From: Echinometra lucunter
Taxonomy: Eukaryota; Echinodermata; Echinoidea; Camarodonta; Echinometridae
NCBI GenBank assembly: GCA_029962745.1
Contig: CM057153.1
Span: 7,231,186 to 7,295,185, forward strand
Direction of reading: 5' to 3'
DNA: 64,000 bases
The notes below the pieces were generated by a model that saw only the letters and a list, made by a program, of their open reading frames with translations, was not told the origin of the DNA and did no database searches. Position numbers and translations under genes: made by a program. Below, piece by piece: positions 33,262-57,285 of this stretch (the stretch's first letter is position 1; each line of letters begins with the position of its first letter).

Positions 33262-34748
33262 CAGAGCTGAGAGTAATTTACTAGAAAATGTAAATGAGTG
33301 TAATTTTCTTATTCTTTGACCGATTTTGCTCATTTCTTTTTTAAAATGCTGTTCAAATTTAACTCCTTTTATTGAAACAGTGAAACTTCTGGGAAGGATT
33401 TTGCCTTTAACCAGCCCCTCAAGTCAGAATACAGTGGGGAAAACTCTTCTGATTACCCAATGGCCAGTCTACCCCTGGATTTTGTCATTATTTTGCACAA
33501 ATTTGGATGAACTCTGTCAGATTGTGCAAAGCCTAAAACATGGATAAATTTTACATCCATGTGCTCACAAGGAAAGTAAAATTGTTCCAGCTAAATTAGG
33601 CCCTTGCAATTGTATGGTCCTAATTATAAACATTTTTAGGGTGCAGGCTGATCTCTATTGGTTTCTGATTCACAGAATAGGTTCTGCTTATAATTTTTAA
33701 TGAATGAATCTAAAAGTGCATGTAACAACCAATATATAAAAAACTAAAAAGACAACCATGTAGGCATTGCCTACTATAAAGAATAAGAATTCTTTATTTA
33801 GGACCAAATTTTGTCGGCTAAAACCATGTCATCATTGTAGTTGTACAGCAAGCAAATAATCACTGTTGGTGAAGGTGATGGGTAAACTATCACTTATGAG
33901 GCGATCTGGATGTTGCTATCTTTCTGAAGCAAAGCTGAGGAAAGATAGCGTGTACAGCCAGATCGCCGAGGAATAACCGTACAAGCCTATGGATGCATTT
34001 TCATCAATTCAACAAAATTAACTGAATCTGGTTAAACCCCCCTGGCAGTTTAACTTAAGTGAAAAAATAGGCTGCAACATTTCATTGTCTGATAGATATT
34101 AGTTCCTGCCTCAGGCAAGGGGAAACGATAGTCTAAATCGAGTGGGCCATGTTTTGCCATATGGAGAAACTGGGGCAGTTCATTTCTGTCTATGCACTTG
34201 GACTTGAGTCAAAAGTTTAACCTTCCTCTCCAGGCCTTGCCATTGTGTTTGCAACCTAGTGTGTTTGGTATAGGAAGGCATGTGTGTTTAAGGGCTAAGG
34301 GGATTAAAAAATACAGAGCAAATCCACAATATTTGTGCACACACCTGGATGAAAAGTACCTAACTATTCATTGATTATTATATTTCTAAGTGTAATATGT
34401 AATGGGGGGGGGGTACAAATAATTAAGTCTTTTGAAAGAATACCAATTTTTTATTTGTATTATCATTATAGAAATTGCTTGGTTTATGTGGACATATTTC
34501 TCAGGTTATTTTTTGTATTATCCAGTTTCATACACCCTTTCCTTAGTTTCCTCAATCAGTCTTTCTATTTATAGGCATGATCTCTCTCCCTCTCCCTCTC
34601 CCTTTTATCTCCTTCTCTCAATCTCATGTATGCACACTATATTGTTGTCGTCCTAAATTGTGAACTTGCTGCCCATAATGGTGCCAACATCCCCCATCCG
34701 AATTTCCCTGATACAGGTCGGGTTCAACCATCCAATTCAGCCCTCTAA

Positions 34749-34759
34749 TAAATAGGTCA
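34749..34759 (+). promoter_or_regulatory. RORE/Rev-erb-type site
   Basis: TAAATAGGTCA is an exact match to WAWNTRGGTCA, the monomer site of Rev-erb and ROR receptors. A motif match only. Confidence 0.35.
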
Positions 34760-34926
34760 ACAGAGTCGAATTTAGGTGGAGCTGTTTTTGTCGCAGATGC
34801 TGCTGCTGTTGCGCGGAACTCTGAGTGTCCCAGTATCGCTGTCGTGGCTGGGGTACCCAAATACACATGCGCAATGGGGGAGAGCTCAATTTAATATCTG
34901 TGGGCTTTGCCATGGCCGTTTCAGGG

Positions 34927-34937
34927 TAACTAGGTCA
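34927..34937 (+). promoter_or_regulatory. RORE/Rev-erb-type site
   Basis: TAACTAGGTCA, an exact WAWNTRGGTCA match 168 bp downstream of the previous one (34749). A motif match only. Confidence 0.35.
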
Positions 34938-35269
34938 AGTAACTTGCAATTGCTCACCGCATGTAGGTCTCCCATAAGCGCTTTGGAAAAGGTCAGCCCC
35001 GTTAATGTAGGTTTCATTCGTTTACCCAGTTTTTTTTTTGCAGCTAATGATTAATTCAGCCATGTCCTTTGTGTGTTGTATTACGGGACAGAAAGTACTT
35101 ACTTTGTCTTGAAGTGCAGTAATCATATTCACAGTACATGTACAACATGTAATTTTAACCTTTTGCCAAGGTTATGTTATTATGGTTGCATTCAAGGGCA
35201 AGAATACATGGGGTAGGAATAACATATACAGGTAGGGCAATAATGTAAACCCCCTACAGTCTGTAGGTT

Positions 35270-35689
35270 TTAACCCATTTGTGACAGGAATTATTTAAAG
35301 CCTTATTTGATCAGCTTTTATTCTTCAAATCGGCAACACCAACATTTTTATTTTATTGCTACATTTTATTTATTAAACGTCATGTACCAGAAATGAATAT
35401 AAATTGACAAAAATTATGATGAGAAGTCAAAAAGTTGCCAATTTGCAGGGGAAAATGGTGATTTTAAACTTTCTATCACATTGTTGCCAATTTAAGGATT
35501 TTAATGCTTATTTTCCTTTAAAAAATTTTCAGCATCAAACAATGAATATTGATGCAACCAAAATGGGCACAGTTTGTGTAGAATTTTTTGCTCTTTCTGC
35601 TCATGTATTTGGTATGATTTTTAGGGCTTTGCATTAAAAGATATTAGGCCAAACCACAAAAATGTGGACCTCTGACACGAATGGGTTAA
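35270..35689 (+). mobile_element. TTAA-bounded element, copy 3
   Basis: From TTAACCCATTTGTGACAGG to CACGAATGGGTTAA. It aligns through its length with copies 1 and 2 (ATCAGCTTTTATTCTTCAAA, CAGGGGAAAATGG, AATATTGATGCAAC). The open frame at 35404-35637 parallels the one in copy 1 but is not evidence of a protein, because the words are part of inverted repeats. Confidence 0.78.
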
Positions 35690-38287
35690 TTAGAGTAGAA
35701 CTTCCTCTTCCTCTTTCTCCTCTCTCTCTGCACGTGATTAGCATACTGTTGGAATGTTGAGCCATTCATGTGTTTCTTACATGCATACTGAAAGGGTCCC
35801 CCTAATTGCCGTTCTTCAGTTTACAGGAAAATTAGCTCCAATACCACAGTATGTGTATACTATACAGGGGTGTATAAATGACAAAGTATGAATCATAGAC
35901 TAGTAGACATATAGTTCAAACACTTTAGATTGTAGAAGCCATTTCCAAGAGATTTGTCATCAGCCTTTGCTGAACAGCACTCTTTGGCATCCACTTATTA
36001 CAGTATTGATTGACATATACGTAATCTTGACTTTGTTTAGTGATGGCCATTTCTATTTTGGCCAAAGGTGGGTCGGGTCAGCGGAGTCATCCTTCCATAA
36101 ATAGAGGCCAGAGTAAGAGGGCATATTGATATCATTTATTGTCCTGATATCTTCCTCTCTCTTTGCTCTCCTACTCTCTCTCTCTCTCTCTTGCTTTTTC
36201 TCTCCCTTTTTTTCTCTCTATGATCTCTCTATTTCTTCTCTGTATCTCTTTCTCTGATCTCTCATTCTCTCTCTCTCTCATTCTCTCTCTCTCTCTCTCT
36301 CATTCTCTCTCTCTCTCTTGAGCCTTCTTTTGGTTACCTTAAAAGCAGGCCGGTTCATGTTTTCCTGACATATATTTAGTGGAAAGGGTCATATGTACTT
36401 GGCTCTGAGACAGAAAGGATCCCCTAACAGAAAGGATTCCAAAGCCAATACAAGTACGCGAGCAAATATGCAGTAGTCTCAGTGCCTGACTCATTTGTTA
36501 AGATTTTCATGGATATAAGTTAGTGCATCCTTGATTCTACTCTTTCAAATTTCTCTCTCCATAGCAACTGTGGAATATGGCTAATTTTGAAGCAGTAATA
36601 TGAAATCTCATCTGTAAGGTGAGGATTTTCTAAATTCATATGCCCAGCAGGCAAGTGGACATTGCTCATTAGCCTAAAATGCTAGATTTTTGACTGCCTT
36701 CACCTGCATGTAGGATAATTATTCTGGTCAATTTTAAGACTTAGCCTAGTCAAGAATTTCATTTCCGTGAAGCCTCATTGGGTTTCTTTAATCTCTCAAA
36801 TGTTTTTCATCAAGTTGCATATGATTCAAGTTAAAATGAAACAGCAAGTAGATTTAGGTCATGCATTTACAGTTATTTAAAAAAAACTCTGGTTCCTGTT
36901 CTGAGATCTGCTTTTTGGACTTTGACATGTGAGGGTGTGTACAGTGTATTTACACATCTATTTATTATTCCTGATCAATTGAATTCATAAACCTTGGAAA
37001 TAACATCACCCAGATAATCTGTGATGACTTGCAGTTTTTCCATCACAGTTTCAAATTTCAAATTCAAATTCATATTTTCCAGCTTCTATTTCTATTCTAT
37101 TTCGTAAATTGTGACAGCTTGTTCATTGCATCCTCCAACTGGAGAGAGATTGTATTTGACATTTGATAGTTTAAAAAATTTGATTCATTGAAATATGCAG
37201 TCTAAATGAATTCCATTTGTACTCTGGTACTATGACATCACACTTATATTTATGGATATGTAAAGATTAAACATGTACAAAACGCTACATGTACAAGTAC
37301 TACATACAGTTTATATGATGACGCTAATAGGATATCATTAATTTGTGAAATCTGGTCTGTGTATGCACATAAAAGTCACACCATCATGACTAAATGTCAT
37401 TCAGTGGTTTGACAGAATATGTCTCTCCTTATATTCCATCAATCTTTGTTTCTTGCGCAATTACAAGGCCAGGTGTTACATGTAGTTGTGACGTGCTTAC
37501 TGCCGAACTCATCTTTTTCTCCCTTAATGCTGATATGTTACATAATCCTGTTGGGGCAATCTGTATGCTGCATCATTTAACCTCAAGGTAGATGATCTCT
37601 TTGTACGAGTGAAAGTTCTCTTTGTCTGCAGTCTGACTGAGTGACAAGGTGGAGTTTATTTCTGTCGGTGAAGGAAATGATGAATTAATCCTTATTGATG
37701 GAATTAACTCTTATGACGATTGGAGAGATAAAGAAAGAGAGGAGGTCAAGCAATTTGATGCTACAGCTCAAGTGTCCCTCCTTGTTATCCCCAGCCCTCT
37801 CTAGAAATAGAGAGAGAATGAGGAGAGAAGGATAACATGTAAATAAAGCTTGACATTATATGGGAATATCTTTATTTGCAGTTCATTTCACAGGGTAGCA
37901 TTGTTAGTTATAGACTGCTTTTCACAACAGCCCTGTCACCTTATCCTATAAAGTAAATAATTAAAAAACTGGAAAATTAATCCATTTTGAAAAATCAACG
38001 CAAGAAAGTTAATCTACTGCAGAATCATCTATCAGAACGTGGGAAGTAAAAAGAAATATTTCTGCAATGTTAACGACATAACATTAGAAAAATTAAAACA
38101 AAAATAAAATAAAATATAAAAGATTGAAAAGTAATCTTCAAATTATATGGTTGTTTGAGCCTACGTGTACTGGTAACATTAAAATGAGTTCTTCATAGAT
38201 GCATACTGAAACAGCAACATATCAAACAAAAGCAGACAAAATCTCCAAGAATGTTTGAGCATATTTGTAAAAGTCATTCCTTTTCAT
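35690..38287. other. Probable intron
   Basis: Contains an imperfect (CT)n tract (36165-36318). The rest is T/G-rich plus-strand sequence with frequent stops. Nothing else supported. Confidence 0.5.
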
Positions 38288-38645
38288 CACTGGCGTGAAT
38301 CCATTTTTAGGAGTGAGGGAATGATCAAAATCTTTTGCTAAATTTCTAGCGTGAACTCGCGCATGAGTACACACAACACACCTACACGCATACTCCCCCA
38401 TCCTATTTCTGGTTTAAAATACTGGTTGCATTTCAAATAGAAATTTTACTACTGTATCCATTGTTAGTGATGGATTTATAAAAAATTTCAACGACTGATT
38501 GATTGAAGTATTATTTCTTCTTCTTCTTTGAATGGGGGGGGGGGGGGGGGGGGGGGGTATTGTAAACACTATTCCCCCTCTAAAATGCGTGTGTGGGGTA
38601 CGTGTATATATACCCCCATCTCTACCCCCTGGATTTGTGCCAATG
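38288..38645. mobile_element. Poly-G MITE family, copy 2
   Basis: Ends CACTGGCGTGAATCCA and TGGATTTGTGCCAATG. Same family as 19912-20279. It carries 24 consecutive G residues (38534-38557). The flanks CTTTTCAT and CTTTCATA look like an 8-bp duplication shifted by one base. Confidence 0.75.
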
Positions 38646-50688
<12,043 letters not shown>

Positions 50689-51083
50689 TTCACTGCTGTC
50701 TCCAAAGGACAATCATGCCAAATATTAAAAAAAGATAGCTGGAAGTTTGAAAGAAACTTCATAAAGACATGGAAAGCCGACTGCCCCTTTGCTTTGGCAT
50801 GGACAATAGAGGGCAGTCGTTGTGGCTTCAAAAATATATTCTGTGATCACATCACATCCCAGAATGTGCAGGAATATATGTGCAGAAAGTCGAAGTATGC
50901 TGTACATAGAGGCACCTCTGAGTGTGAATTTCTTCTGTGTGACATTGCTGTCCAGAAAAAAAGTTGTGTGAAGCATCTAAAGTGTTGTGGACAGACTGCA
51001 TGTTTATGTTGTCACTACCACTCTCTCCTTCTCAAAAGTGAAGATCTTCATGTAATATTTCCTTCTCAGTGAAGGAAAATAAA
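50689..51083 (+). other. Probable 3' UTR of receptor gene
   Basis: Non-coding sequence in the receptor frame after TGA. AATAAA at 51078-51083 is the first candidate polyadenylation signal; a longer UTR using later signals cannot be excluded. A Cys-rich 92-codon frame (50794-51072) lies within it. Confidence 0.5.
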
Positions 51084-51250
51084 TTCATTATTTGCCTGTA
51101 TGTCATGTCCATATTCAGTCCGTATATTTTGGTTCATACTGGCTTGGGGAAATCTTGAGCTTGTGGCTCTGTTCTGCACTGAAGATCAGTGTTCAAATGC
51201 TGCTATTTTCTTGCTTGCATTTTGTTTTTGTTTTCGCTTTTGCTGCCGAG

Positions 51251-51378
51251 AGCTATGGTTAAGACCAAAAGAAAAGCTTTCTGCCTGCATGAAAGTTTGA
51301 TAGGCCTATGTATGATTGTGTAGGACCTCACAATATTGTATGTAGGCTGTAAGCTTTTCTTTTGGGCTTAACTGTAGG
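51251..51378. repeat. Hairpin downstream of the first poly(A) signal
   Basis: Arms AAGACCAAAAGAAAAGCTT (about 51261-51279) and AAGCTTTTCTTTTGGGCTTA (51351-51370) pair with few mismatches around a 70-nt loop. It would be in the 3' UTR only if the transcript passes 51083. Confidence 0.55.
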
Positions 51379-54300
51379 AGAGTGTTAACACAGTTGTTTT
51401 ACTTTCTGCCTCGGAAAGGTTCATGCAGATATCCAGTGGCAAACCCCCACATAAAACCCCACATTGTGGGTTTTTTACCATGCACTTGTAATAATGAGAT
51501 GTGCATTAAAGACATTGGTTAACATTGTTATGATTTTTAAAAAAAATCTTGTTTTGTTACTTGAAAATGGGATAAACATAAAGGTTATAGTGTAAAAATA
51601 CCAGTCTGAACGTTTCAAAGTATGATATCCACAGGAAGTATTTTAAATATCCAAAATGTGAACCAATGTTTGAAAAATATACGATGGTCGGTTGCACAGA
51701 ATAGACATAAGGAGTGCGCATGCGCGTATGACTCACCCTACCGTACTGTGTGTATTGGCGTATCACGCGGTGGGAGGCACATAACGGCACTTTCAAATTC
51801 AAGCAAAGTGGTCCTCTCAGTGATTGTCTCGTGAGACGAGGGATAATAAAATCGCCGTTTGCGTCTAACTTATACTTTTTCATTCCAAAATATGGTTGGT
51901 TTCAGGGTTTTTGAGTACAAATACAAGTACTCATACACATGTTTCATCTTAATTTGAGAATTTTTAAAATCAGCTACTCACAAAGTTAGCCAATGCCTTT
52001 AATGCATCAATTATATCTCATGCTCAAATAGCAGAGAGTTGTGCTAAGAGCAGACAAACTTGTGATGTCATATTTTGCACTAACTTCATAAGAATTTGAT
52101 AGTTTTTGCTAACAGCATAAAAACTTTTAATGTCATATTTTGCACTAACTTCCTAAGAATTTGATTGATCCACACCATCTTGCCTCTATTTTGCCACAAT
52201 TGTTGTTTTTTTTTCTCCCCCCCCCCCCCCATATTCCATTCATTTGCACACCAAAATAAACTGTGTGAGTTGACCGAGGGGAATTTGCCTCTTCATTTGT
52301 GAAAACGCCTGAAGAGATGATTAGAATATGTTCCAGTGCTGCATGATATAAAGTTGGCTAGTGAATACCAAAGAAAGATTCCTCCATCCCTTCTTTCCAA
52401 ACAAAAATCTTAATCTAACATCGAAAATAAAAACAAAATCAGACTTCACATGAGGCTTGGTAGACTGTATGTAAAATCTTCTTTATGAATTGAAAGATCT
52501 TGTGGACCTTATGGCAGATTAGCCTTGTGCTAATCTGTGCTTAGCAAAATGGGGTGCAAAAATATGCATCTGGGACTACTACCACTACTACTACATGTAA
52601 TTGTAGGTTTGGATTTCATACCGCAAACACTTGGTTTGTGGCTGTAAAATTGTTTAAATGTAGGATTTGTTGTTACACACTTGTCAGTCTCATATTGCTG
52701 GCGTTGCAGCAAATCCTCAAATTTTATGCCTGTTTGCTTTTTTTCTGAGTGTATATTGGACATCCTCTAATCCTTAAAAAGGGAGTTGTTATCCCTGTTT
52801 GTTAATTAGACCATATGTGAGGGGCTAACTGATACACCCTCTGCTCTGTTGCTGCAACATACTGTTATTTTCTCTATTTTTCTCTATATTATCTCCTGGT
52901 GATGATACTCAACATGTATAAATCTTGACATGTGTGAATAATTACTTAAATGAACATTGAGGATTCAATCCTTTATTCTTTCTTTCACAATAGCAAAAAT
53001 TCTGTTTTGTAGAGAGTAGCATCTCTAGCTATGACCTCTTTTATGTATCCTCCTAATTCTGATACACCAATTCAAGTACATTGCTGAAGAAAGAACTCTG
53101 TGGGAATTTTCAGTTTTGGAGTGTTTACTTAGTAATCCTAGCCATTTCTCTGTACTTTATGTAATGTACTGAAGATAGAAAGAACAATGAAATCAATACT
53201 CTGTAAGTACATAACATTGTTACATAAACAATGCAAATATGCCTATTTGATATTCTGTATCAGTGAAGTAGTATAAATCTTATGCACCTATCAGAACTAA
53301 ATATTTATCTTGCACCAAGTTTTGCCATAGTATTAAAGTTGTCTGACTGTATCAATTATTACAACATGCTAGCTGCATCATTCATGTTCATGCCTTTGAT
53401 TTGAAACTGTGGAATTTGTGGGATGATTTCTGTAGGTAGGTCTAATTGTTGGCCAAGTGATTGATTTCTAAATCAAAATAATGCCATTGTTTCACGGTCA
53501 TGAATGAAATGAAATCCTCATGATTATTTGCTTGATTTTCTGTATGTGGTAACAGTCTCGTATGTTAGAGTTTTCATGCTTGTCCTTACGTATTCCAGTC
53601 TGACACTCGCTGAAGTATTGTTTTCACCAGTACCGAGTTATGCCATGTCCTAGAAAACAAACATCAAGTGTGTGCAATAGAAATAGTAGAATAAATCACA
53701 ACTTTTTAACTTATTCACTTCTTTTCTTGATAACTTTGATACACATTTTGCACTGTTGCTTTATTTAACTCTGATGAACTTGCATGTTGGATAAGATTTG
53801 ATTTTTGGATTAACGCACTGTTTTAATTAGACTCCAGCCCGTGTTATCTCAGGCGCTCATACTCAACAGCTTAATGAACAGTGAGTCAGACAGGGTGCAA
53901 TGAGTATCCTCAAAGTGTCGTTTGGCTACATCAACAAGTACATTTTCAAAAGGGGCAAAATAAGATAGTAAACTATTTTGAAGTAAAACTTAAAGAAAAT
54001 TGTGGTAAAATTGTGCTGTAGTGATAACTGCATTGTTTTGTGTGACAAATATTTCATAAATGCTTTATAGACAGTCCTATATTGTGTCATGTCATGCCAG
54101 AAGGTACAATAATTCTTGTGCACGTGGCCTGTGTGAATGTATTATACATTTATGTAAGGTGTATGTTTTCAGAATTGTACAGCAGATTATATGATATTAA
54201 AATGGCACATAAACAATTGATGTAAAGAATTGAATGTCTTTGTAATGTCAGACTTAACTTTGAGAGCTTTCCTCGTATGCTTTTGAATACAGGGTGGGCT

Positions 54301-54768
54301 GGGCTTGGAGAGTTTGGAGAGTTTTCCTTAAGGGTTGGTTGAGTGTGGTCTAAGAGCTGGTTGATGTAGGTTAAGTGGGCCCAGCACTTTGAAATTTTCC
54401 GAACTAAATATTCCTAGCCACCCTGTTTGTATAACTGGGAAAAAAAAAATCAAAGGGTGAGATTGCAAGCCTTTTGCAATTGAAACGATGCTATTCAAAG
54501 ATGGAAATGAAGTGAAGGAGAGATGTAAAGGTCTTTATCTGACATGCTTTTGTTCATTATTTGTGTAATTACCATGGGAAAAAATTACTTTAAAAACTTG
54601 GAATAAAAAATAAAATAATTGAATACAAAATAAATAAGATAAATAGAATAAATAAGATGAATAAATAAGATAATTACCAGAAAAACTAGCATAGTGAATA
54701 AGATAAACAAGGATAGATAGAAATAATAGACAGGGGGATGGCTATCGGAGAGCAGTGGATAAAGTTGA
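51379..54768. other. Downstream gene-free stretch
   Basis: AT-rich. A 65-bp tandem duplication of TGTCATATTTTGCACTAACT lies at about 52066-52170. A C run lies at 52217-52230. Open frames are short and featureless. Confidence 0.5.
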
Positions 54769-54774
54769 TTGATA

Positions 54775-55190
54775 TCAAGTGAGAAATTCAGCAGAGAGGA
54801 TGGGTGCTGGGGAAATTGGGGAATGGATAGTAAGAGAGAAAAGGAGAAAGGAAAGGAGAGAGAGGAGCAGGAGAAAAGAGAAATTCAGCAGAGAGGATGG
54901 GTGTTGATGAAAGAGGGGGAATGGATAAGAGAAAAAAAGAAAAAAGAAAAGGAGGGGAGCAGAAGGGGAAGAGACAGAGTGAGAGAGGAGGGGTATGGTG
55001 AAAGGGGGGATGGATAGCGAAAGAGAAAGGAGAAAGGAAAGGAGAGGGAGGAGCAGAAGGAGAAAGGGAGAGAAATTAAACAGAGAGGATGGGTGTTGGT
55101 GAAAGAGGGGGAATGGATAAGAGAGAGAAAAAAAGAACAAGAAAAAGGGACGGAGAGCAGAAGGGGAGAGAGAGGGAGAGAGAGGGGGTT
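54775..55190. repeat. Homopurine tandem array, about 100-bp unit
   Basis: About four diverged units carry GCAGAGAGGATGGGTG or close variants, then GGGGAATGGATA and a GAGAAAGGAGAAAGG-like stretch (unit starts near 54782, 54880, 54985 and 55069). The plus strand is almost purely A/G over 400 bp. Long open frames on both strands here are low complexity (Glu/Lys/Arg or Ser/Pro/Leu/Phe). Confidence 0.8.
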
Positions 55191-55216
55191 TGAAATTTTG
55201 TGCAGGAAATGGTATA

Positions 55217-55408
55217 CAAATAATGAATGTTTATGAGTGCAATGGACAGAATATTTCATGAGGTGAAAGATGAAATGTTTGATCCATTCAACTCGGCTGC
55301 GCCTCGTTGAATGGATCATTTCATCGGCTGCGCCTCGTTGAATGGATCATTTCATCTTTCACCGAATGAAATATTCTGTCCATTGCACTCATAAACATTC
55401 ATTATTTG
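55217..55408. mobile_element. Hairpin MITE with duplicated centre
   Basis: Left arm CAAATAATGAATGTTTATGA continuing through GTGCAATGGACAGAATATTT; the right arm is its inverse with very few changes, arms about 80 bp. In the middle, TCGGCTGCGCCTCGTTGAAT followed by GGATCATTTCAT is present twice in tandem. Near-identical arms suggest youth or hairpin-based maintenance. Confidence 0.82.
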
Positions 55409-55569
55409 TTTTATATGACACCCATATGACACGCTGTCCGTCAATGTGCTTGATCGCATGCACACTGCAAACGCAAGCGTTTTACGTACGTAGTATGCCG
55501 GGCTCTCGGCGTGCGTGCAAATGGAGCAAATCGCATGGATCCAAGATTGCACGGTAAATGGATATGATA

Positions 55570-56762
55570 AAAATTATATTCATCTATTGAAAACTGGCAT
55601 GAACTTGGTTAAATAATTTCAACTAGTATAAACCAAATATACCAGTTTATTCCAGTATTAAACCGGTATTTGCTCAAAATGGTTTTCAAACCGGTTCCAA
55701 CCGGTTGAAACTGGTTTATACTGATTCAAACCGGTTTAAACTGGTTTTTACTGGTTCAAACCGGTTCAAACCAGTTTAAACTGGTTTTTACTGGTTCAAA
55801 CCGGTTTAAACTGGTTTAATACTGGAATAAACCGGTAGAAACCAGTATAAACAAGTTTAAACCGCTTTTAATCAGAAATGCATCAGATCTATTGTAAACT
55901 GATATGAAAAAGACTTGTCAAACTAAAACTGAAGTAACATCGGTAAAAATCAATATAAAACAACTAAAAATTAAATTCATCTATTGGAAACTGGTACGAA
56001 CTTGGTTAAAAAATTTCAACTAGTATAAACCAAATATTCCGGTTTATTCCAGTATTAAACCGGTTTAAACTGGTTTAAACAGGTTTAAACTGGTTCGAAC
56101 TGGTTTATACCAGTTTAATACTGGAATAAACCGGTATAAACTTTTATAAACAATTTTAAACCGCTTTGAATCAGGAATGCATCAAATCTATTGTAAACTG
56201 ATATGAACAAGACTTCTCAAATTGAAACTGAAGTAACATCGGCAAAACAACATATCAGTTTACAATAGATTTTACTTTAGTTTCAGTTTGACAAGTCTTG
56301 TTCATATCAGTTTACAATAGATTTAATGCATTTCTGATTAAAAGCGGTTTTAACTTGTTTATACTGGTTTATACCGGTTTTACAGTTTACAATAGATTTG
56401 ATGCATTTCTGATTAAAAGCGGTTTAAACTCGTTCAAACCGGTTCCAACCGGTTCAAACTGGTTTATACTGATTCAAACCGGTTTAAACTGGTTTAATAC
56501 TGGAATAAACCGGTATAAACCAGTATAAACAAGTTTAAACCGCTTTTAATCAGAAATGCATTAAATCTATTGTAAACTGATATGAAAAAGACTTGTCAAA
56601 CTAAAACTGAAGTAACATCGGTAAAAATCAATATAAAACAACTAAGAATTAAATTCATCTATTGGAAACTGGTACGAACTTGGTTAAATAATTTCAACTA
56701 GTATAAACCAAATATTCCAGTTTATTCCAGTATTAAGCCAGTATAAATCAGTTTAAACAAGT
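55570..56762. repeat. Composite element of ACCGGTTTAAACTGGT words
   Basis: Dense arrays of AAACCGGTTTAAACTGGTTT-like palindromic words alternate with a longer unit (TTCATCTATTGGAAACTGGT, then ACTAGTATAAACCAAATATT; and CAGAAATGCATC, TCTATTGTAAACTGATATGA). The longer unit appears near 55578, 55972 and 56655, and its second part appears inverted at 56250-56345. So tandem and inverted copies make a foldback-like complex. No coding capacity. Confidence 0.75.
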
Positions 56763-56850
56763 ATAACGAACCTTCGGAATAACGCCACAAAATAATGTTC
56801 GGATTAACAAATCCTTTTTTTCGGAATAACGAACCTACGGAATAACGAAC
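56763..56850. repeat. TTCGTTATTCCGAA word-array fragment
   Basis: ATAACGAACCTTCGGAATAACG and similar words over 88 bp, directly continuing the ACCGGTTT composite. It links the two word-array types physically. Confidence 0.75.
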
Positions 56851-57285
56851 ATCACCCGTTTTGAACCAAGCTAGATGTTGTTTAAAATCGCATTTTTAAA
56901 CAACTGAGATGTTTCTCACACCATCAGAGTTCAATCTTTTACTAATTTTTTGGTTTAAAGTAGTTCTATATTGTTTGCATGATTGTTTAAATCATATCTC
57001 CCCGATGTCCTTACTTTGGGGAGTTTTATTGCACCTACTCAAACATTAGTGACGTTCAGATACCTTCTCTATCTTGCCGTTATTTCTTCGTGATATTTTC
57101 AGTTTGTAAATCTCGAGTAAATTGAGCAGAAAATGACGTTAAATTCTCGATTAATATGAAAGCAGACAAATTAGGAGACACAGGAAGATTAAAAGCACAT
57201 CTAGAATATAATAAAGGCGTACGGCACCATTTCGGGGAGGGGGGGGGGGGGGTGCTGACACCTTTTGCCTTGTGCCTGAACTGCT

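Larger units (their letters stand above)
33262..35269. other. Probable intron with a small hairpin
   Basis: Holds a compact hairpin at 33900-33967, two perfect WAWNTRGGTCA matches (34749, 34927) and a more GC-rich segment at 34640-35040 with overlapping open frames on both strands (80 codons minus, 92 codons plus) that I cannot assign. Otherwise unremarkable AT-rich sequence. Confidence 0.45.

Noticed and set aside
34624..35054. Overlapping 80-codon minus and 92-codon plus frames
   Set aside because: Considered as a possible gag fragment or upstream receptor exon, but no motif, splice partner or repeat copy supports either.
54775..55319. Two long minus-strand Ser/Pro/Leu/Phe-rich frames and a plus-strand Glu/Lys/Arg frame
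   Set aside because: By-products of a homopurine tandem repeat, which rarely produces stop codons on the pyrimidine strand.
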